41,179 bases of DNA from Alectoria sarmentosa (Eukaryota > Ascomycota > Lecanoromycetes > Lecanorales > Parmeliaceae), in the NCBI GenBank assembly GCA_009733775.1, contig WOGZ01000296.1, positions 1 to 41,179 of the forward strand, written 5' to 3'. Positions 21,801 through 31,172 of the stretch are shown here, piece after piece. Every line of letters starts with the position of its first letter. Position 1 is the first letter of the stretch. The notes under the pieces were generated by a model. It had not been told where the DNA came from. It worked only from the letters and a program-made list of their open reading frames with translations, and did no database searches. A program made the translations under genes and the position numbers.

Positions 21801-21903
21801 GTGGGGCATTTTTGATATCATTGAGGTACTTTACTGCTGTGCCGGCTACGCCGATCAGTTGAAGCACGCTGGCGCCTGCGCCTATGGCCGTGATCGGATC
21901 CAT
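18817..21903 (-). CDS. NACHT-ankyrin STAND (NLR-like) protein
   Basis: Exon 1 (21903-20606) and exon 2 (20536-18817) join over a 69-bp intron (GTAAGA donor, TACTGAT branch, AACAG acceptor) into 1005 residues. Residues 1-60 (MDPITAIGAGASVLQLIGVA and onward) match the N-terminal domain common in fungal STAND proteins. The NACHT-type NTPase has its P-loop GIPGAGKTT at 234-242, Walker B VVIDALDEC at 336-344 and a TSR sensor at 368-370. A winged-helix-like region follows (LSWISYAFRPLNIMELRHAL, about 490-510). Ankyrin repeats lie at about 735-795 and 866-930, with a basic tail. Such proteins act as intracellular sensors in fungal non-self recognition and programmed cell death. All key ATPase residues are present and no stop interrupts it, so it is probably functional. 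The ligand is unknown. It overlaps no neighbour; a transposon lies 0.5 kb beyond its 3' end. Confidence 0.92.
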
Positions 21904-22521
21904 CTGGCAGGTGTTTGTCGATCACGCCTGCGAATTTTGGTGATAGGATGCCTCAAGTTCGGAAAGGGGGGCTCAAACTGCCCGAGCTACAGCCTGACAA
22001 CAGGATTCAACGGAAAGAAGGGTGTGAGACTCGATAGCAAGGTCGATAGAACCAAATGATTTCTGCACGTGTTCGCTACGAGATCCCAAATTGAGGCACC
22101 CTGTCAATCCTTCAGGATTCAGATGGATGAGCTGCGCATTGATGGTGAGCCGCCGTTCTGCTTGAGCGCGCAATCCTCGGCGGCCGCCAGCGGCAATACT
22201 CCGCTGGCACAGTGAGCGTGCGGTGCAGTATGGTGTCTGCCTTCCGCAAGGAACCCTTCGCAAGAAGTACCATTCTAGATGATTGGGAGTCTCCGCTTTT
22301 AAGATGCTGCGCAAGACTACCTGCAGCCCTGCGGCACGGGGGCTGAGAAATCCCCTGCGCGTGTTTCGTAAGCATGCAGGTACTAGTACTAGTACTGAAG
22401 CCACGGCACCGCCACGAAGCAATCTTCACTACAACATACCTCTCAAACGCAGTGATGATTGATGCACGTAGGGGAGGCTGAGTCATATAATAGATCATGC
22501 TACGTTGTCGCTAAAGTTAAG
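21904..22521. other. Intergenic region between two minus-strand genes
   Basis: The promoter of the NLR-like gene must lie here. Short minus-strand frames look like chance. A small (ACTAGT)n-like stretch occurs at 22380-22396. Confidence 0.4.
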
Positions 22522-22761
22522 CTACTTGCTTTCCCTTGATGGGGTGTCCCGAACAATTTGCGCCCAGCTCGGTCCACTCCCCTTGTTCGTTGCCCCTTGG
22601 CGTTCAACCAAAGCCATGCCGTCGCTGAAGTTTGGTCCGTTCCCCTTGTTTCTTTTCATATATGCTCCGCTAGCAGCGGTGCTGTCACCGAACATTGGTC
22701 CGTTACCTTTATTGATTGCGATCTTTCCTCCGCTCAAAGCCATTTCATCGTCTAATTTCGG
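22522..22761 (-). CDS. In-frame tail of the exonuclease-like gene behind a TAG
   Basis: After the stop at 22764-22762 the same frame continues for 79 codons to a second stop at 22522. It encodes diverged NKGNGP-type repeats (INKGNGPMFGD, RNKGNGPNFSD, TNKGSGPSW) and ends with a WAQIVRD motif. The repeats carry on the Gly/Asn-rich low-complexity style of the protein before the stop, so this is probably the original C-terminus separated by one nonsense codon. TAG could derive from CAG by one C-to-T change. A short intron removing the stop is conceivable, but no branch site is visible. Confidence 0.5.
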   Translation of the reverse strand, partial: PKLDDEMALSGGKIAINKGNGPMFGDSTAASGAYMKRNKGNGPNFSDGMALVERQGATNKGSGPSWAQIVRDTPSRESK

Positions 22762-24060
22762 CTATTCCCCTTCACCGGGAGACAGAGCGCCTCCGGATTT
22801 GGGTGTGTTCCCCCTTTTGTCTGTCGTGTATTCGTTGTCGCGCGCATGGTTGTTTCTGGGTCTTGGATTTCTGCCTCTGTTGCTTGCCACGTTTCTGTTC
22901 CCCCGAGCAGAATTGCCTCTGAAGTTAGGGCTGTTGCCTCCGTTGTTTGCCATGTTTCTGTTCCCCCGAGCGGAATTGCCTCGGAAGTTCGGCACATTTC
23001 CCCTACTGCGCACAGCATTGCCTCTAAAGATTGTGTTTTGGCCTCTGATGTCTGCCATTTGCCCCTCAACGACCGGTGTACTTTCCCCAATCGCTGTCTT
23101 CTCGAGTAGACTGGTCACCTCTTCAAGGGTGGGAATCCCCTCCGCAGTGGCATTCCTCGTGGCGTCAGAGCTCCCTTTGACAACGACGGCATTCGCGAGT
23201 TCTTGGAACAGCTGATGGAAAGGGGCTGGGCCCTCAGACTCGACGTAGTATCTCGTTTCGCCATACTCTGTCCAGAATCCAAGCGGGTTGCCGACGACGT
23301 ATTTGAAGTTGGCAAAGTTGCGATAGTCCCAGTTGAGCCAGTGGCGCGCTTGGATGTACGGATGCCAATTGATGCCGTTCCTTCCGGGGGGCACGTCAGC
23401 GACGTCGGCCAGAATCAGCCATGCAAATCCGTGTTCAGTGGTCGCAGATGCCATCCGTTTACCTTGTCTATCATAGCGATTCGATTCCACGCCTTCAGTG
23501 TCATAAGCCAGCAGAATCATGTTCCTTTTCATGCCTCGGAGAGGCCTGCTGAGGAACTCGTCGGTCAGGTCGTCTTCGCAATCGGATTCCCCGTAGAAGC
23601 GTTTGATCTCCGAGTCCAGGGCTTGTGCAATGGCAACCTTCAGCGTGGCGATCGCATCGTTTCCCGCATTATGGGCGCCGAAAAAGACAAACTTGGCCTT
23701 CGACGCAGGCAGGTTTTTCGGCCTGACAATCCGGCCCTCGGCAAGACCGTAGTGCTCCATGAGCCGACTAAGGCTTTGTCCGAAGTGCTCTTTGCATGTG
23801 TCTTCGATGACAACGTAGGTATCGACGCAGCCGAAGTAGTAAAGATATGGGTCGAAGTCGATGCCATCGGCTCGCATCTTTGGGAAGTCGCCCCGAAGAT
23901 CATGTCCAACTAGGACGACCTCGACAAAAGGTTTCGTAGGATCCACTGACGCTGGAGTCTCGCAGCCAAAGGTGCCTATCCCTAGGCATTTCCGCAGGTC
24001 CTCGATGAACAGGACATGTCCGTTTGGACTCTCTTCCTCGACTTTATCTCGTATCGTCAT
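22762..24060 (-). CDS. DEDDh 3'-5' exonuclease-like protein with permuted motifs and RGN tail
   Basis: The ATG at 24060 gives 432 residues. It follows a 5'-UTR intron whose removal puts a stop just upstream in frame, fixing the start. The protein resembles the fungal Gfd2/YDR514C-like RNase H-fold family, which carries DEDDh exonuclease motifs. Here the order is unusual: the second motif (GHDLRGD, 52-58) and the third (HNAGNDA, 130-136) come first. The first-motif half (LLAYDTEG, 183-190, then TEHGFAW, 208-214, and NWHPYIQARHWL) follows. So it is either a circular permutation or the fused halves of two domains. Residues about 333-432 are RG/RGN-rich, including a direct repeat of NFRGNSARGNRN (359-370 and 379-390), suited to RNA binding. 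Activity on RNA or DNA is inference. The frame may once have extended past the TAG. Confidence 0.75.
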   Translation of the reverse strand: MTIRDKVEEESPNGHVLFIEDLRKCLGIGTFGCETPASVDPTKPFVEVVLVGHDLRGDFPKMRADGIDFDPYLYYFGCVDTYVVIEDTCKEHFGQSLSRLMEHYGLAEGRIVRPKNLPASKAKFVFFGAHNAGNDAIATLKVAIAQALDSEIKRFYGESDCEDDLTDEFLSRPLRGMKRNMILLAYDTEGVESNRYDRQGKRMASATTEHGFAWLILADVADVPPGRNGINWHPYIQARHWLNWDYRNFANFKYVVGNPLGFWTEYGETRYYVESEGPAPFHQLFQELANAVVVKGSSDATRNATAEGIPTLEEVTSLLEKTAIGESTPVVEGQMADIRGQNTIFRGNAVRSRGNVPNFRGNSARGNRNMANNGGNSPNFRGNSARGNRNVASNRGRNPRPRNNHARDNEYTTDKRGNTPKSGGALSPGEGE

Positions 24061-24068
24061 GCTGTAGC

Positions 24069-24120
24069 CTATCCGTGTCAGTGTCAGTAACAAGTAGCCA
24101 AGAATATCACGAGTACATAC
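24069..24120 (-). other. 5'-UTR intron of the exonuclease-like gene
   Basis: On the minus strand: GTATGT donor at 24120, TTACTGACACTGAC branch region, GATAG acceptor ending at 24069. It is 52 bp long. Confidence 0.6.
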
Positions 24121-24314
24121 CTTCAGTCCTTCACGATGCAGAGTGGTATGCAAACGTGCTAACGATGAGTGCCTTTCTGTAGGTGCAAGAGCCCGAAATC
24201 TCCTCGACTAAACTTAAAAGGAGTTGAGAGGCCGGCTATGCGAAAAGCCGGATGAAGTTTGAAGTCGCAACTCGAAAGGAAATTGCCTGGCCAGCAGTCC
24301 CGACGTAAGGTGTC

Positions 24315-24323
24315 AATATATAA
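24315..24323 (-). promoter_or_regulatory. TATA box of the exonuclease-like gene
   Basis: Minus-strand TTATATATTG about 255 bases before the ATG at 24060. It supports a transcript start downstream of about 24290 and so a complete, not 5'-truncated, gene. Confidence 0.5.
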
Positions 24324-24918
24324 GCAGAAAGCACATGACACAATGCCCTTCCAGCATCCGAACAATCAACCTTCTTCCAGCACAAAGAGAATGTGCACAC
24401 TGTTTCTCATTGTACGGCCGAACTCAGCCATACAAAGAAGCACAACGCTTTGTACCGGATGGCCGCGCCTCGCTCTGCCACGAGACGAAGAAATCGCCAT
24501 GCTTCCAGGACCAAGCGCAGAGACATGACACTCCGGACGGTACGACCGAGACAAAGAACAACACTTTGTACCGTACGGCCGAAGCAGCAATGCGATGGGA
24601 TTACCGCTCGGGGTCATTTTGGCGAGTCGCGAATACGATTGAGAACAATGGTCTTTGTGCCTTAGCTCCAGGGAACGACGCAGCTGGAAGCACTGACAAC
24701 TACCTCGGCATGTTTTCCATCGTCCAGACACTTCCGCGCTACTTACCTCTGGTGTTAGCTGATTTTTCTCAAGCGCTGTTCCAGAGCGGGCTGCTTGCCT
24801 TTGGGATTGGCTATGGGTCAAGGATTCTGGTATTCCGGTCAGCTATATCATCTTTGTCGAACCCCTATACGTACTGTATAGGACAAGCTTTCTCATCTTC
24901 CTCCCTTCTCGAACGCTT
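24324..24918. other. Intergenic region with GTACGGCCGA-type direct repeats
   Basis: CTTTGTACCG(G/T)A(T/C)GGCCG recurs near 24450-24465 and 24566-24582, and TTGTACGGCCGA occurs near 24410. No gene is recognised. Confidence 0.4.
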
Positions 24919-25570
24919 TACTGCCACGGCGGTGATTTTCTTTTAACGAGAATGTTCTCGGGCTTGATGTCTTTGTGTAGGACCCGTCCCCCGTGCATGC
25001 AGCTGACGCCATCAAAGAGTAGAAGCATGACTTCCTCGGTTGCAATATCTCAAGGGGCAGTATGTCGCATAGCCGTCCTTGGTACAGTGGCATAGCTGTG
25101 AACCATTTCTGGACTCCCAGCTATTACTCATGATATACTCAACCAGGTTTGGCTGTATAATATCAGTCACTTATTCGAGAATAGATCGTCTGACCGACTT
25201 ACATGTCTCAGACTCTGCATATACCCTATCTCTTTCTGAATACGCTCATCTGCCTCTTTGTTTTTCACTTTCGCTTCCTTAACAGCAATCATTAGGCCAG
25301 TCGTCAATTCCATGTACTGGAACACCTCTCCCATCCCACCATGGCCGACTAAACAGTCCTCTGCGGATCCACCCTCACTAATGCATGACCTGCAGGAAGC
25401 AGTGAAGAATTAGCGCGGTCCCAAGAGCGCGATATCGAATCCCCACTGCCATCCATCAGCTACTTACTCTAATGCTTTATATATAGCGCCCCAATCATTT
25501 GGGATCGCAATCCTTTCTGCATGCATTCAAAAAGGATTTTGGGTTCGTCCGTATGGTCGGTAAGCCTATG
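24919..25570 (-). pseudogene. Protein kinase relic
   Basis: Read on the minus strand, two small introns (25467-25390 and 25202-25153, both with GTAAGT donors) join kinase-like pieces. A glycine-rich loop VGHGGMGEVF lies near 25349-25323, followed by an AVKEAK segment holding the ATP-binding Lys. A helix C-like QKEIGYMQSLRH precedes PNLVEYI after the intron. A MPLYQGRLCDIL-like segment then sits in another frame. An LLLFDGVSCMHGGRVLHKDI region with the HxD catalytic loop and PEN (24977-24954) sits in a third. The frame stops at 24921 before any DFG motif. So subdomains I-VI survive, with at least two frame changes, and the C-lobe is missing. The gene is not functional as read. Confidence 0.7.
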
Positions 25571-25616
25571 CATGAGGCCAATGATCCTTTGACTAGCGTC
25601 AAGTTACCATAATGGG

Positions 25617-26030
25617 CTAGGTTCGTCCGAGAGTGTCAGAAGGCATTGCGAAGGCGCGGCTGTATGTTGTAATGGACAGGAATGCGAAAGCTTGGATGGA
25701 CTTGCCACTTTTAGGGGGGAGAAGCGAGGAGGGGTTCGTTGTCGGCGTAAAGGACTCTGGTGACTCTTGAAAGGATTCTTGCCCTTGAACGTTTTCAAGA
25801 ATAGGTACGGAGGGCGCCATAGCTAGGAGAGATGCCACTCGTAGGCGGCTTGAGTTTTCAAAGATGGTGTTCCGCGGGCTTAGGGTGTCTCTAATAAGTA
25901 CGTCGGAATAAGAGGAGTACCAGTCCATCAGGCTGGCATCCTTGGAACAGATGTTTGATTTAGTGATGGACGCAATATCGTGTATGTTTAAGTGAGAGTA
26001 GCGTTGTTTGCTGGGCTTTGTTGGCAACAA
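25617..26030 (-). pseudogene. Possible N-terminal region of the kinase relic
   Basis: An open minus-strand stretch of about 137 codons without an ATG at its start. It has protein-like sequence such as LMDWYSSYSD, LIRDTLSPRNTIFE and SRLRVASLLAMAPSVPILE. It lies directly upstream of the kinase pieces on the same strand, separated by a short interrupted segment. I take it as the upstream part of the same decayed gene, by position and composition only. Confidence 0.35.
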
Positions 26031-26549
26031 ACGAGCATTGCGGCGACCTGCCGCCCTTTATCGGCCACGTCACGTATTCCATACCGACGTCCGAGCCCGC
26101 TCAAACACTGGCGCATTTGCCGGAAAAAAGCGACGACAGTCATGCAAATCTCCCTAAATCATCATCATTCTATCCGTGAATGAACTCGCAATTATGCACT
26201 TAATTCCCATCGTTTAGAAATCTTTGGATAGAAAGAGCCAATTTGTTTGGGCGGAAAACCGCAAACACGTGATTCGAGAGCGCCTCTTTGCCCGACTTGT
26301 GCTACATTCGGTTGCAACATTGATGGTCCGACGATTAATTTCGCGGTTGAATATCCACGCATTGTCATATTTATACATCTGCATCTGACGGTGGGAGTGG
26401 GCGAAGAGTACCACACTATTCCTAATTCACACGATAGGATCCCTTCTTCGCCGTGTCTCGTAGTAACACGTAATGCAGAGCTGACACTGAAACCTTGGAC
26501 GACGGGTGAAACCCATTAATCCAATCCGCAATTGGTACAACATAAGATT
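26031..26549. other. Intergenic region
   Basis: 3' flank of the permease gene. Short overlapping frames only. Confidence 0.4.
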
Positions 26550-28171
26550 CTATATCGCATCTGCAGCCAGCATCTCAGCGTCAGGCGCGACGTACTTCGG
26601 TCCCTCGTAATCCTTTTGCCGCCAAAACCAAAACAGCGCCACGAAGATCGTTGCGCCGCCAGTCAATAGGCTGGAATAGTTCATTGTTGCCGCCGAGACG
26701 GGCATGGAGAAGGGAAAGCAGAAAATCACCACAAAGACAATGATGTACAGACAAGAGATCGCGTTGACCACGAAGCCCGTGGGCCCTTTCATCCAGAACC
26801 AGCCTGGTGCTACCTTGGACCGTCGGCTGAGCAGGTGCGGGAGGATGGCTGCTAGGTAGGATATACTGGATAGCACGACGAAGGAATCTATAAAGGCGTT
26901 GAAGGCGGCTTGGGAGCCGAGGTAGATGCAGCCTAGGATTGTTGAGACGACGGCGCAGAGGAGGATCGCGTTGAACGGATTGCGGTGCTTGCGGCTGACT
27001 TGGCTGAAGATGCCGGCGAAGGGAGTCGCGTTGTCGCGGGCTAGGGTCCAGAATACGCGGCTGGCGGTCAGGTAGCAGCCTATCAGTGCGATTATATTAG
27101 GTAGGATGGCGATGATGAGGAGGCCGAGGGTTCCTCCGGCTGAGCCGGTCGCTTGTTGATAGATGGAGGCGAGGGGAAAGAGGAAGGTGCTGTCAAGGAT
27201 TTTGTTGAGATCGGAAATGCTGTAGAAGATCGAGATGAGATAGGTCAGGCCTGTGACGAAGCCGATGATGAATTGGGCGAGGATGGCTTTGGGGATGTTT
27301 TTACTAGGTCTGGCAAAGGATTATTAAGTACTGTACCTAGGTGTTAAAGTTTGGGGGGGACCTACTTGGGAATCTCCTCCGCGAGATGGGTTACTACATC
27401 CGGAGTCCCCACACCGTAGGCGCCGTTCAACATGCCGAGTAAAAATACGAACCCATTGCTCGAATACCCGGTCGCATTGGTCCACTCGCTCCACACAAAC
27501 GCGTTGGTAGCGTGCACGGGCGGCATTGCTGCGCAGACGATTATTGTGATTAGGACACCAGCAATGATTAGGAAAGCTCCACCCTGTTCCAGTAAAGGAA
27601 GGATCCAGTTGGCAAAAAGCACACAGAAACAGACCAGCCAATTGACAATCATATAAGCAACGAAGATGTGCCATCTCTGCGTCACGAATACTGGATGAAA
27701 AGCCGCATACATAGATACAGCTTGTGCTCCAATGATTTCCATAGTAGCAGCGTTCGCGAAGACCCAAGCGAGGAAATTCCACCATCCAGCAAACCAGCCA
27801 CAAACGCGGCCGTATTTCCCCGCTGTAATGGAAGCCCAATGGTAAACACCACCAGAAGACGGCATCGCCGAAGCGAGCTCGGCAATTGAAGCTGCGACAA
27901 GCCAGTAGAACAAGGATACGACGATGAACTCATAGAGAACGCCTGGTGGTCCGCCATTGAAGATTGCGACCGTCACGCTACCGCCGAGGGCAACCCAGAC
28001 GTTGCCAGATGTGACGGCGAGCCCACAGATGGCGAGAAAGCTGAAGTTGCGATCGAGTTCTTGTCTGTGGCCGGAAGCGTTGATAGGATTATGAGTAGCT
28101 GCGTCTGTGGTGGTTTCGAGGTCGTGATCCTTTCGCTCCAGCGCAGTCTTGTCGTCTAAAAAGTCTGCCAT
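26550..28171 (-). CDS. APC-superfamily amino-acid/GABA/choline-type permease
   Basis: Exon 1 (28171-27366) and exon 2 (27309-26550) join over a 56-bp intron (27365-27310, GTAGGT donor, TACTTAAT branch, GCCAG acceptor) into 521 residues. The joint restores a continuous EEIPKPSKNIPKAILAQ segment, typical of this family. About twelve hydrophobic helices follow a hydrophilic N-terminus of about 45 residues. GLAVTSGNVWVALGGSV and ELASAMPSSGGVYHWA are family-type helices 1 and 3 regions, and TASRVFWTLARDNATPF is the conserved loop before helix 9. It is a plasma-membrane importer of amino acids, GABA or choline; the substrate cannot be told. The ATG at 28171 is the first in frame and the length is normal for the family. 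It appears intact. Confidence 0.92.
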
Positions 28172-29011
28172 CTTCAATCACCTTGTTCTCGCAGAGGCAA
28201 CTTTGGAGGGAGTCGTAGATGTTGTATGATACGAGAGCCGTGATGGAGGCAATGGCGTAAAAGAGGGAGACATGCAAAAGGTATTTGTTTTTCTTTTTAC
28301 GACGCTATCGTTATCCAGCTCCAGCCTCATGGTGTTTGATACGCAGTGATTGGCCAGCGATGAGACGTTCTGCACAGACAAGGATTCCTCCTTCCTCATG
28401 GAGCGTAGTGATAGATATAGCATGTTGGCTACTCCATCGTTGGTGTTGGCGTTGGCCTTGGCCTTTGGAACGGCCCTGTTGCCCCGGGGGGAAGTCGGGC
28501 CGACGGGAGCCTTTGTTTCAGCAGGTCAGGATGGAAAGTCAGTCTCTTGCTGGTCTCAGTCTGAAATATTCGAGTGTCTTCTCATCGTCGTGGAATCAAT
28601 TGGATACATATTCCATGTTTGCGAGCAGAAATCTTTGCTGTAAGCATCTACGCCTCTGGACGAGAGTCATCCGATGTGTCGCTAGCAAGCTAAGCCAGAG
28701 ATGGCTAGCCTGACCAGCCTCCCGCATTGGAAGGAGCTAAGGTTGGGATGGTTGATGGAGAGGCAACGACAACACATGGAGAACATTTCCTCATATCATC
28801 TTCAACTTGCTCAAGTCAAGTCAAGTCAAGGCGACCATTTCCTCCTTGATTTCACAGCATTGACATTTTAAGTCATCTCTTTGCTGACTATCCGAGCATT
28901 CTGCTGGGCTCAGCCTCGTCTGCGACCGAAAGCCTCATGGCACTCTGAACAGGCATTCATCATATTCGGTCCAAATCCACCGTTCCATTCTTACTCTGGC
29001 TTGTTGACAGC
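28172..29011. promoter_or_regulatory. Shared upstream region of two divergent genes, with (TCAAG)n
   Basis: This region lies between the minus-strand permease and a plus-strand gene start. A TCAAG repeat of about four units occurs at 28811-28830. Overlapping plus-strand frames at 28285-28713 have arginine/tryptophan-rich composition that looks like chance. No TATA box stands out. Confidence 0.4.
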
Positions 29012-30546
29012 ATGGTTTCTGCCACGGATGTCATCACCTACATTGGTGTTCCCCTCGCTGTCCTCGGCGTAACGCCCATCTTCCACACCTTCGCTGTAGC
29101 CCTCTACACCAGGCTGAAGCTACAGCGTCTTTTGCGCAAAAATGATATTGAGCCCCGCATCAGAGCTAGACTGATGACCGGTGTGGTCGAGGTCGATTTG
29201 CCCGTCTTCTAGCTGCTCAACGACATGCTGTCAAAATACGAACTGCCGTTCAATTCCAGTTCATCGACCTTCTGAGAAAAGACTATACTAATCCGGAGTA
29301 TTATAGTCCGGACATCGGCAGGGCTCTCACGGCTTCCCAACCACAAGAGGTCACAGAAAGATCTCACGAAGTATGGGCGACGAAAGAAGACGTCGAGCTC
29401 TTAGCCGAACACTCATCGAGACAGAAAGGCTTTCTTAGGATGTTAAAATATGATCGAATTATCCCAAATCTTAAAAAACACATCGCTATGCCAATCTTAG
29501 TGCAGACATGCGTCAATATTCTGCTCTCCAGCCCGACCATAATCATATCGCAGTTGACGACCCTGCCTGAATTGGTCTTGGGGTCCGATGGGATGCTTCA
29601 ACATAGCGCTGAACGAATTGTGTACTCTTTGATCTTTGACGTTCATTTTGCAGAGGGTGTAAAGTCCCAAATCAAGCGGTCTATGCAGGAAACCTCCGAG
29701 ATACGGCCAAATGTGAAGCACGACAGGGAACTTATTTTCGGGGCCCCGAAAACCCGGCCTAGTCGGAACGAGTTACAATACCTCTGCAGTGCCATGATTC
29801 TCTTTATGGTAATAGGACAACGAGCGGACTTTTTACTATGGGGAGAAGACGTCAGGCATTGCGAGAACGAATGGCCAACCGTTTATCTTTCATGACAACG
29901 AGGACAATACTGACCTGAGGTGGTCGACAAAGATCTGAGTTTTCCCGACCAGGTCCCCTATTTTGCCGTTGAAACGATTGTGGATAGTCTGGGCTACATC
30001 CCCCCGAGTTGCTCAGTGAGAAATTGGTCACATTACATCGCTTCAGCCTACGACGCTCTCGAGGTCGTATTACACAGATAGTGTCAAGACGTACTTGATA
30101 CTCTACTGCCCTATGGCGAAGCACATACCGTCCGCTCCATCTGAATCCGGAGATTGTTGTTAGCATATAGGATATCTTATGCCAGTGAGGTAGCAGAGGA
30201 GCAGCGTTCAGGCAATTTCAAATGCTTCTATACACTGAGAGTCTATCCCCAAAGACCCAATTCGATCAAGATGTCTCAACAAGCGACCCAGCAGTGGCGA
30301 CTATACTTGCCATCGAAGCACTAGCCGTTTGGTTTGCTAAATTTCCGTTTCCTAGCTCTGTCTGATGAGGAACGGGAACTATCACTACGTTCATTAACTC
30401 CAACAATTCCTGTGCAGCGATCGATCTGGCCAACTGGTCTGGCGAATTCTTCAGTATCTGGTTCTTGGCGAATATTGAATCATTGCCGTACACGACAATT
30501 TCGATGTTGCCGTGTTTTCCTAGATCTGAGGTCAGATATCGGATAG
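29012..30546 (+). pseudogene. Disrupted gene with N-terminal membrane segment
   Basis: The ATG at 29012 opens with VITYIGVPLAVLGVTPIFHT, a membrane-like start that I recall from a widespread fungal family of unknown function. The frame ends at TAG 29210-29212 after LPVF; relatives, as I remember them, have Gln there, so CAG-to-TAG is likely. Coding-like sequence continues in another frame from about 29200 to 30080 (DLLRKDYTNPEYYSPDIG and beyond), broken by TGA at 29893-29895 and TGA near 29911. After that it reads VDKDLSFPDQVPYFAVETIV. Another piece with ATILAIEALAVWFAKFPFP lies near 30264-30360 in a third frame. The gene has both nonsense codons and frame changes and is non-functional as read. 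Confidence 0.6.
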
Positions 30547-30565
30547 TATGATGTCTGATATGGGT

Positions 30566-31172
30566 TTATAGAGTGGAAACCACACCGTTCTTCGGTACCA
30601 CGCCTCCTGATCCTTTCCCACGAATGCAGGACCTGAAAATCGTCCGAGTTGCGCCTCGGAGATCGTTCCAGGTGGCTTCGTCGTGTGGAATGTTGTTGAA
30701 ATCAGTCGCTAGGAGGAGCTGGATGTTGCATGTTCCTAATTCGAGATCAGCACTGGTGAAGCCCTCCCTCTCATTGTTCGGGCTACGTTAAAGGCTTATT
30801 ACCATGACTTTGCTCGTACGGTAGCTTGAAATTCGACATTGTGTGCGATACGTCCGCAAATTTGACATAGAAATTGCGCAGGACTGGCTTGGAGAGTGGA
30901 TCTTTGGGGTACAGGTTCGAGAGGATGTAGTCACAATCGTCATATGAGGGGTGCCCGATGGTGACGGCCCATTGCTGGGTTGAGGGACATGTTGGTTCCT
31001 GTGGGGGACTAGGGTTTGGAGGGACTAAGTGTGAGGAGGTATTGACTTGAACAGGTGAGAGGCTCAGTGATAGAGGAAGCGTGGGTAAGGCGAGGATCCC
31101 GGCGAACGAAGATGAGAATACAACAGCCAGTACTGCCAGTCGTAAGGACGGTGCACGAAAATTAGCACCCAT
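30566..31172 (-). CDS. Small secreted protein with four cysteines
   Basis: Exon 1 (31172-30803) and exon 2 (30735-30566) join over a 67-bp intron (GTAATA donor, GTGCTGAT branch, ATTAG acceptor) into 179 residues. The start at 31172 gives a clear signal peptide of about 29 residues (SLRLAVLAVVFSSSFAGILA core). A Pro-rich linker follows, then a domain with Cys 62, 80, 126 and 160, enough for two disulfides. It also has W68, the YPKDPLS and NFYVKFADVSH stretches, GTC right after the splice joint, and ATWNDLRGA. This arrangement matches a common fungal family of small secreted proteins of unknown role. A role at the cell surface or as an effector is inference. The final residues (GGVVPKNGVVSTL) may be slightly short compared with relatives. 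Confidence 0.75.

Noticed and set aside
24061..24153. Longer N-terminus for the exonuclease-like protein
   Set aside because: The extra codons are a 52-bp intron and untranslated sequence; there is no ATG, and splicing places a stop upstream of ATG 24060.
28285..28713. Plus-strand frame of 142 codons upstream of the permease
   Set aside because: Arg/Trp/Cys-rich chance composition with no domain; the region is better explained as promoter sequence.
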